Shown piece after piece: positions 6,064 through 12,370 of a stretch of 15,122 bases of DNA. The notes under the pieces are model-generated. The model searched no databases. It saw only the letters and a list, made by a program, of their open reading frames with translations, and was not told the DNA's origin. Positions within the stretch are counted from its first letter, which is position 1, and the number at the start of each line of letters is the position of its first letter. This DNA is from Chryseobacterium gleum (GTDB lineage Bacteria > Bacteroidota > Bacteroidia > Flavobacteriales_D > Crocinitomicaceae): positions 1 to 15,122 of the forward strand of contig CALPUT020000025.1 of NCBI GenBank assembly GCA_943326825.2, written 5' to 3'. Position numbers and translations under genes: made by a program.

Positions 6064-8724
6064 ATGAAAAAAGTTATTTTTCTTTGTTTATTTATTTACA
6101 TTTCTGTCCTCAACAGCTTTTCAACTATTTCACAAAAAATTTCAAATTCAAAAAAAGCACCTATTCGTTTAATATATTCTTGCGTTAGTTCAAACTACCT
6201 ATGCGAGGATAACCCAATATCAAAAGAGAAAGAATGGCAATCTTTTTATAAGGATAAAAATACGGCATATCTTACCTCCCATTTAGCTTTAAAATCAAGT
6301 GAATCTTTCAAACTTAAAATTATTGTTCCAAGAAATCTCAATAACAATAGTTTAAACTTTTACATAGAAAACACAGTTAATAAACTATTCAAATATAAAC
6401 TAAACGATTCAACTATCATTTTAAATATTCAGCATAAACCAACTGATTTTCAATTAGAAGCTTATTTAAAAAAAACTAAAATTAGTCAATTGGATATCCA
6501 TTATTTCAATGAGAATAAGCAAACAGTTTTTATCGTACCATTAACATCAATAAAGTTAAATAAGGACAGTATTACAAACAACTTAAACTCTGTTTATAAA
6601 CAAGTTAATATTCAATTAGATGTAAAATTTAATCCATCTTTTTCATCAAAAGATTTTAATGACACTTCACTATTTGTCAATCCTGACGTCAATAACGATC
6701 AATTTACTCATCAAATGAGAGATTTGAGGGACATTTATTTTGATCGTCATCCAAATGCAAATAAAAATGCTTACTACATTTTCATTATTCCTGGATTTAA
6801 CAATAAAGATTTACATGGATATATGGCTAGAAATAAAGCATTTGGATTTGTAGCTGAAACTTCGCCTCTTATTTATCAAGATATTGCTCGGACTTTAGGT
6901 TTTGGTCTTGGTTCATTACAAGATTCATGGGTAAATGAAGGTCCCCAAAAAGGAAGTACCGAAAATTTAATGGATACTACTTATGGTTCAAAATTAACTT
7001 ATTTTCAATGGGAATTAATCAGACGTAGTTGTGATAGTTATTTATTTTACGACGCTGAAGAAGATGTAAAGACAATTAATGGTCGTGTAGCCTATTATTC
7101 TTGGCAAGAAGATTTGAAAGGAAACATTATCCTAAGAGATGATAATTTATTAAATACTATCAAAAGACCTTTTAAGAAAAATTACCTTTCTTATCATTTA
7201 AATATTAATGACACCTTATTAAAACCTTTATTTTCAATAGGAAAATACTTTATTTGTTGGTTTCATTTTATATTTTTTTCATTCTTAGTATTAATTACCC
7301 TTTATTTTAGAAGAAAATGGAAAAGAAAAATTCAAATTCTATTCAAAAGACCTAAACTGATAACAAAGTTTCTTTTTTTAGTTATATTAATATTTAATGT
7401 AATTATTTACTACTCTGGATTTATTTTTATTCAAAATCAAATAGTTAAACATAAGATTACTTCAGGATATTTAGAAGAATTACATGACTATACCTATAAA
7501 GAAGCAATCAAAGCAATAATCGAAAATAAGGAAATTAAAAGAGAAGATGAAACCGCATTAAAATCTGAAATATTATTAAAAAGAGATCATAAATGGTATA
7601 TGAGGACCAAAGGAAATGTATTATACTTTTCCTTGAAAAAAGATCAAAATGAAAAATGGAACATGTGTAAATTTCAATTTGACTCTAGAATTCTATTTGT
7701 TCCAACCTTAAAATTCAGTCAAAAAGTAGAAAGTCATTATATGGTTTTTAATTACTATGGAGAACATAATGAACTAATTAATCAACGTGTTTTTAATCAT
7801 ACAGGAACTGATATTACAGATAAATTAACTCTAAATGAAGATCCTTCAAAACGAGTGTTATTATTTGTAAATGGCTACAGACCTTCATCTATCGGTAGAA
7901 CATTTGAAGAATCTTTTGCTGATATCCAAAAGAATGGATTAGAATTTCCAAATTCAAATAATTTAATTTATCTATTTGACCGTTACGATTATTGGAGACC
8001 TTGGAAAGAAATTGATTTAATCTTTCAACGAAGAATTAATCCTACCGAAAGTTATTATGCTGATGGCCATTTTTCTGTAGAAACTTCAAATTATAGAAGT
8101 TTAATAGACTTCACTTCTAGTTCTACAATTTATCCTGAGCGTTGTCCAAATAGACATAAACACACTTGTAAAAGAGTGAAAAATAATGATTCATTTTTTT
8201 CTTGGTTTAAATCTGATAAAACATTAGACCTACTTCCTACAAAACCAAATAAAAAAGGGTTTAATATTCGTCGTGAAAATGGCAGGATTGCTGGTAAAAA
8301 CTTACTACAGATGTTGAATGAAATACCCAATAAATCTTTAAATGACTCAATCAATATTATCGCTCATAGCATGGGATATGCCTATGCTTTAGGAATTATT
8401 GATGAATTAAAAGGAAATATCAATTTAGGTGAATTCTACATTATTTCTCCAGAAAATCCAGAAAGTGGAACGATAAACATTAAAGATTGGACCCAAGTTT
8501 ATCAATACGGTTGTGATCATAATAAATATAAATACACAGCACCATGTATGTTAGATGGTATAGCACCACAAAAAAGAACAAATGGATTACCAAAAAGTAA
8601 TCACATTTTCATTCCTGAAAAATACTATAAACGTCATGGATTTTATGATGCTCATTTTATAGGTTATTATACTTGGATATTTGATTTAAAACCAACAGAT
8701 CGAGGATACATAAGACAAAGATGA
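6064..8724 (+). CDS. Secreted/membrane protein: degenerate zincin-like domain, two TM helices, alpha/beta-hydrolase-like domain
   Basis: 886 residues. An N-terminal signal sequence (about 1-22) leads to a zincin-like region (about 200-345). There, YYIFIIPGF, GYMARNKAFGF, IARTLGFGLGSLQD (274-287) and NLMD (301-304) align with secreted Bacteroidota metalloproteases. However, the HExxHxxGxxH positions read R276, T277, F280 and Q286; only G283 and Met-turn M303 remain, so zinc catalysis is unlikely. Two hydrophobic helices follow (about 395-415 and 436-456), joined by a strongly basic loop (RRKWKRK) that should face the cytoplasm, which places both large domains outside. The C-terminal part resembles an alpha/beta hydrolase: VLLFVNGYRPSS (598-609), nucleophile elbow AHSMG with S769, and candidate His H864 near the end. 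The third triad member is not certain. Function and substrate are unknown. Eight bp separate it from rarA. Confidence 0.8.
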   Translation: MKKVIFLCLFIYISVLNSFSTISQKISNSKKAPIRLIYSCVSSNYLCEDNPISKEKEWQSFYKDKNTAYLTSHLALKSSESFKLKIIVPRNLNNNSLNFYIENTVNKLFKYKLNDSTIILNIQHKPTDFQLEAYLKKTKISQLDIHYFNENKQTVFIVPLTSIKLNKDSITNNLNSVYKQVNIQLDVKFNPSFSSKDFNDTSLFVNPDVNNDQFTHQMRDLRDIYFDRHPNANKNAYYIFIIPGFNNKDLHGYMARNKAFGFVAETSPLIYQDIARTLGFGLGSLQDSWVNEGPQKGSTENLMDTTYGSKLTYFQWELIRRSCDSYLFYDAEEDVKTINGRVAYYSWQEDLKGNIILRDDNLLNTIKRPFKKNYLSYHLNINDTLLKPLFSIGKYFICWFHFIFFSFLVLITLYFRRKWKRKIQILFKRPKLITKFLFLVILIFNVIIYYSGFIFIQNQIVKHKITSGYLEELHDYTYKEAIKAIIENKEIKREDETALKSEILLKRDHKWYMRTKGNVLYFSLKKDQNEKWNMCKFQFDSRILFVPTLKFSQKVESHYMVFNYYGEHNELINQRVFNHTGTDITDKLTLNEDPSKRVLLFVNGYRPSSIGRTFEESFADIQKNGLEFPNSNNLIYLFDRYDYWRPWKEIDLIFQRRINPTESYYADGHFSVETSNYRSLIDFTSSSTIYPERCPNRHKHTCKRVKNNDSFFSWFKSDKTLDLLPTKPNKKGFNIRRENGRIAGKNLLQMLNEIPNKSLNDSINIIAHSMGYAYALGIIDELKGNINLGEFYIISPENPESGTINIKDWTQVYQYGCDHNKYKYTAPCMLDGIAPQKRTNGLPKSNHIFIPEKYYKRHGFYDAHFIGYYTWIFDLKPTDRGYIRQR

Positions 8725-8799
8725 TTTAATACTACTCTAATTTTAATTTATTGACAAAAAAATCAATTAACTTTAAAGTCTTAAAAGAAAATTGAACGC
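8725..8799. other. Short intergenic gap, likely start region of the downstream five-gene run
   Basis: The gap contains TTGACA (8751-8756) and, after 17 nt, TAAAGT (8774-8779), which looks like an E. coli-type promoter. It also holds the palindrome ACTTTAAAGT (8770-8779) and TAACTTTA (8768-8775), one mismatch from TAnnTTTG. None gives a convincing Bacteroidota promoter with correct spacing. No terminator hairpin is visible. Confidence 0.25.
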
Positions 8800-9729
8800 A
8801 TGATTTCAAAATTAGCATACTACATTTTTGTTATTCCTCTCTCTTATTTGCCACTTAGATTAATTTATATCTTAACTGATTTTTTATATATTAATCTAAT
8901 TTTAATTTTTCCGTATCGTCGAAAAGTTGTTAGACAAAATTTAGAACGCTCTTTTCCAGATAAAACACTTTCAGAAATCAAAAAAATTGAACGTAAATTT
9001 TATCGACATTTCACAGATATTCTAGCTGAAGGAATTAAAAATTTAACTATTTCTCAAAGAGAGTTATCAAAAAGATTAATTGTTAAAAACCCTGAAATCA
9101 TGAATGAATTGTATACTCAAAACAAAAGTGTACTCTTAGTTTCTGGACATTATAACAATTGGGAATGGTTGATTACCACTCAAAACTCATTGTTCAAGCA
9201 TCAAGCAATGGGAATCGGGATGCCATTAACGAGTAAATTTTGGGACAAGAAAATAAATGAAAGAAGATCTCGTTTCGGGATGAAAGTTATTCATGCCAAA
9301 AATTTTAAAGAAGCCATCGAAAATGAAAAAAACAATCCCATTGCTATATTAACTTTAAGCGATCAATCTCCTGGAGATTCTCGAAAAAGTTATTGGATGA
9401 ATTTTTTAAATCAAGAAACTGCAGTTTTATTTGGAGCAGAACAAATGGCTCACGAATATAATTTTGCAGTTATTTTCTTTAAAATGATAAAAGTAAAACG
9501 AGGTTATTATCAAATGGAATTAAATTTGATTACGGATGATCCTAAAAAAATGAATTGGGGAGAAATTACTGAAGCTCATGCGCATTTATTAGAAAATGCT
9601 ATTAACGAAAAACCTGAATTTTGGATTTGGTCTCATAAAAGATGGAAAAGAAATTTACCTTCAGATTTAAATGATTTAAAGGCCGAACAAAAATCAAAGT
9701 TTGAGCGTAAATACAAATCAACAAACTAA
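8800..9729 (+). CDS. Lysophospholipid acyltransferase, LpxL/HtrB family
   Basis: 309 residues, matching the LpxL/HtrB lipid A acyltransferase family (E. coli LpxL about 306). These inner-membrane enzymes transfer acyl chains to a lipid A precursor or related lipid on the cytoplasmic face. A hydrophobic N-terminal anchor (about residues 5-40) is followed by RRKVVRQNLERSFP, typical of the family. The HX4E catalytic motif is HYNNWE (H117-E122). The C-terminal WSHKRWKR is the characteristic W-x-H-x-R-W block. In Bacteroidota the same fold also serves ornithine- or glycine-lipid acylation, so the acceptor lipid is not certain. The next gene starts 3 bp after the stop. The ATG at 8800 gives the expected N-terminal anchor. 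Confidence 0.92.
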   Translation: MISKLAYYIFVIPLSYLPLRLIYILTDFLYINLILIFPYRRKVVRQNLERSFPDKTLSEIKKIERKFYRHFTDILAEGIKNLTISQRELSKRLIVKNPEIMNELYTQNKSVLLVSGHYNNWEWLITTQNSLFKHQAMGIGMPLTSKFWDKKINERRSRFGMKVIHAKNFKEAIENEKNNPIAILTLSDQSPGDSRKSYWMNFLNQETAVLFGAEQMAHEYNFAVIFFKMIKVKRGYYQMELNLITDDPKKMNWGEITEAHAHLLENAINEKPEFWIWSHKRWKRNLPSDLNDLKAEQKSKFERKYKSTN

Positions 9730-9732
9730 AAT

Positions 9733-10740
9733 ATGAAATTACTTTTCACAATAATATTCACTTCTATTTTAGCCTCATGTAGTTTACTCAAAGCTAAAAA
9801 AGAATTGTATTCTATAAATAGTGAATCAATTCAATATACCCAAGATAGTTGTTACGCAAGAAGTATTTTAATTAAAAACAACATTCTTTATACAGCCAAT
9901 TCAAATGGGAAAATTTACTCAATTGACTTGACTTCAAAAGTTATAAGTGCTTACGGTTTAAAAGATGAAAAAATTCAAGAATTAAGAGATATTCAAATTA
10001 TAGGAGATGAAATTGTTGCTATTCAAAGTGGAACAACAGGTTTAGCCGTTCATCTAATAGACAACACTTTAGAAATTGAAAAACATCAAATTTGGGATAG
10101 TGTATTTTTAGATGGTATAGATGGCACAAATAATATTGCATTTATGATGGGAGATCCAATTCAAAATATATTTTCACTTTACAAATATGAAAATAATAAA
10201 TGGGAAAAATGCTCTGGTATTATTGGTGCTTTAGTGGATGAAGCTGGATTTTCAGCAAGTGGAACAAATGTTCAAGTATTAAATGATTCAACTTTTATTT
10301 TTGTTTCTGGCGGAAGTCAAAGTCGCTTTTTTAAATCTTCAGATAAAGGAAAAACATGGAGTTCAAAATTACTGCCTTTTGAACGAGGAGAAGGAATAGG
10401 AGCATTTTCAGTATGTTTTAAAGATGATTTATCAGGAGTTGTAGTTGGTGGTAATTATACTCAACCAAATAATAAAATGAAAAATGGATTCTTCACGAAA
10501 GATGGTGGAAAAACATGGGAAATAGCAACTATTTCTCCGAATGGTTATCGTTCAGCTGTTCATTTTAAAAAAGGTGTTTATTATACTTGTGGAACAAATG
10601 GATTAGATTATTCTCTTGATTATGGAAAAACTTGGTTTTCAATTTCAACTAAATGCTTTTTCGCAATGACTTCTGATAATGAAAACCTTTATTTGACTTC
10701 AAAAAATGGAATGATTGAAGTATTTAAATTGATTAAATAA
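9733..10740 (+). CDS. Lipoprotein with Asp-box (BNR-like) beta-propeller repeats
   Basis: 335 residues. The N-terminal signal sequence ends in a lipobox, LASC with Cys16, predicting lipid attachment and an envelope location. The mature part is a beta-rich propeller with three clear Asp-box motifs (S/T-x-D-x-G-x-T-W): SSDKGKTW (202-209), TKDGGKTW (255-262) and SLDYGKTW (294-301). Similar proteins are often labelled oxidoreductase or YCF48/BNR-like in Bacteroidota databases, but no cofactor-binding motif is visible and no sialidase catalytic residues (such as an FRIP motif) are seen. A binding or scaffolding role is the safer reading. It sits 3 bp after the acyltransferase gene and its stop is 1 bp before the next ATG, so it belongs to the same transcription unit. 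Confidence 0.85.
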   Translation: MKLLFTIIFTSILASCSLLKAKKELYSINSESIQYTQDSCYARSILIKNNILYTANSNGKIYSIDLTSKVISAYGLKDEKIQELRDIQIIGDEIVAIQSGTTGLAVHLIDNTLEIEKHQIWDSVFLDGIDGTNNIAFMMGDPIQNIFSLYKYENNKWEKCSGIIGALVDEAGFSASGTNVQVLNDSTFIFVSGGSQSRFFKSSDKGKTWSSKLLPFERGEGIGAFSVCFKDDLSGVVVGGNYTQPNNKMKNGFFTKDGGKTWEIATISPNGYRSAVHFKKGVYYTCGTNGLDYSLDYGKTWFSISTKCFFAMTSDNENLYLTSKNGMIEVFKLIK

Positions 10741-10741
10741 G

Positions 10742-11395
10742 ATGAATTCATCAGGAATTGTATTGCAAATAAAATCAATCATTCAAAAACAATTTGAAAA
10801 TGAGTCAACTGGCCATGATTGGTTTCATATAGAAAGAGTTTACAACATGGCTTCTTTTCTTCAAAAAACGGAAGGCGGGGATATTGAAATTATTGAATTA
10901 GCGGCACTTTTACATGATGTATCTGACCATAAATTCAATGGAGGATCAGCTACTTTAGGTGGTGATATCGCTTTTGAAATGTTAATTAATTTAAATTACT
11001 CACCAGAAAAAGCTGAAAAAGTTAGAGAAATCATTAATCAAGTTTCTTTTAAAGGAGCAAACGTTATACATTTCACTAGCACAATTGAAGCAAAAATAGT
11101 ACAAGATGCAGATCGTTTGGATGCCATTGGAGCAATCGGAATTGCTAGAGCATTTGCATATGGAGGAAACAAAGAAAGACCACTCTACGATCCATCAATT
11201 CCTCCTGTTTTACATGATAGTTTTGATGCATATAAAAATGCAAAAAGTCATACTATCAATCACTTTCATGAAAAATTACTACTTTTAAGAAGTAAATTGA
11301 ACACTAGAACTGCAATTAACATAGGAAATAAACGACATGAATTTTTAGAATTATTTTTAAAAAACTTCATGAATGAATGGAATTTCTCGCAATAA
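10742..11395 (+). CDS. HD-domain phosphohydrolase (YpgQ/YedJ-like)
   Basis: 217 residues of predicted cytoplasmic, helical protein. The HD metal-binding pattern is complete: H29 in GHDWFHIERV, H58-D59 in ALLHDVSD, and the aspartate cluster D122/D124/D127 in VQDADRLDAIGAIG. This arrangement matches the subgroup of B. subtilis YpgQ and E. coli YedJ, and YpgQ is reported to be a metal-dependent (d)NTP pyrophosphohydrolase. The substrate of this copy is not shown by sequence. The start codon is 1 bp after the lipoprotein stop, which suggests translational coupling. The next gene is 10 bp downstream. No truncation or altered metal ligand is visible. Confidence 0.92.
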   Translation: MNSSGIVLQIKSIIQKQFENESTGHDWFHIERVYNMASFLQKTEGGDIEIIELAALLHDVSDHKFNGGSATLGGDIAFEMLINLNYSPEKAEKVREIINQVSFKGANVIHFTSTIEAKIVQDADRLDAIGAIGIARAFAYGGNKERPLYDPSIPPVLHDSFDAYKNAKSHTINHFHEKLLLLRSKLNTRTAINIGNKRHEFLELFLKNFMNEWNFSQ

Positions 11396-11405
11396 CTTAT
11401 TTTAA

Positions 11406-12350
11406 ATGTCTGAACATTACGCACTTGGGATTGATATAGGAGGCACAAACTCTGTTTATGGATTGGTTGACAAAACCGGAAATGTTATCATTGAAAAGAG
11501 TTTACCTACTTCACAGTTCGAATTACCAGAAGATTTAGTAAACAAAATATATAGCGATTTATTTAACGAAAAACTATTAGATTCAATCATTGGTATTGGT
11601 ATTGGAGCGCCAAATGGGAATCATTTTACCGGTAATATTGAATATGCACCAAATTTAAAATGGAAAGGGATTGTTCCTTTGGCTCGAATTTTTACGGATA
11701 AATTCCATAAACCAGCTATTTTAACAAATGATGCAAATGCAGCTGCAATTGGAGAAATGCTTTTTGGAAACGCAAAAGATTTAAAACATTTTGTCACAAT
11801 AACACTTGGTACAGGAGTTGGCAGCGGAGTTATTATTGATGGTCAATTGGTTTACGGTCAAGATGGTTTTGCAGGTGAATATGGCCATATTAGAATTATA
11901 AAGGACGGTCGAATTTGCGGTTGTGGTAGAAAAGGTTGTATAGAAACATATGCTTCTTCGACTGGTGTTGTTCGAAGTATTACTGAACTTCCTTCTGAAA
12001 ACAAATCAACTTCATCGTTAATGAAAATTGAACATCCAACGGCAAAAGATGTTTTTAAAGAAGCTGAAAAAGGAGATTTATTTGCAAATGAAATTATTGA
12101 GTTTACTGCTGAAATTTTAGGTTCAGCTCTTGCTGATTTTTCTTGTTTTTCAAATCCTAAAGCATATATTTTATTTGGTGGAATTGCTCAAAGTGGTCCG
12201 GATTTTGCTAACAAAGTAAAATATCATTTTGAACAAAATGCACTGAAAATTTATCAAGATAAAGTTGAGATTAGAATTTCAAGTTTACACGGTAAAAATG
12301 CTGCTGTTTTAGGTTCAGCGGCTTCAATGTTCTGGAAAATATTAAATTAA
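11406..12350 (+). CDS. ROK-family sugar kinase (glucokinase-like)
   Basis: 314 residues, standard ROK length. It phosphorylates a hexose with ATP in the cytoplasm; glucose, mannose, fructose and N-acetyl sugars are all known ROK substrates. The N-terminal phosphate-binding motif is DIGGTN (10-15), the catalytic aspartate is D109 in TNDANAAAIGE, and GTGVGSG forms the second phosphate loop. The structural zinc site is complete: E158 and H161 in GEYGHIRI, then CGCGRKGC (171-178) with E180. There is no N-terminal helix-turn-helix, so it is a kinase and not a ROK repressor. Placement 20 bp before a secreted alpha-mannosidase gene suggests that it handles a hexose liberated from glycans, though glucokinase is the default annotation. 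Confidence 0.94.
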   Translation: MSEHYALGIDIGGTNSVYGLVDKTGNVIIEKSLPTSQFELPEDLVNKIYSDLFNEKLLDSIIGIGIGAPNGNHFTGNIEYAPNLKWKGIVPLARIFTDKFHKPAILTNDANAAAIGEMLFGNAKDLKHFVTITLGTGVGSGVIIDGQLVYGQDGFAGEYGHIRIIKDGRICGCGRKGCIETYASSTGVVRSITELPSENKSTSSLMKIEHPTAKDVFKEAEKGDLFANEIIEFTAEILGSALADFSCFSNPKAYILFGGIAQSGPDFANKVKYHFEQNALKIYQDKVEIRISSLHGKNAAVLGSAASMFWKILN

Positions 12351-12370
12351 TTTATCGTTAAATCATATAA

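Noticed and set aside
6889..6921. Active zinc protease annotation for the 886-residue protein
   Set aside because: None of the H, E, H, H ligand or catalytic positions is present; the reading frame and codons around the motif are clear, so this is not a frameshift effect.
8751..8779. TTGACA, 17 nt, TAAAGT as a promoter for the acyltransferase operon
   Set aside because: It resembles an E. coli sigma-70 promoter, but Bacteroidota primary sigma factors use TTG/TAnnTTTG; in AT-rich DNA such a match is easily fortuitous. Kept only as a comment on the gap.
9733..10740. Sialidase or oxidoreductase annotation for the Asp-box lipoprotein
   Set aside because: Asp-boxes alone are structural; no sialidase arginine triad or FRIP motif and no nucleotide-cofactor motif is visible.
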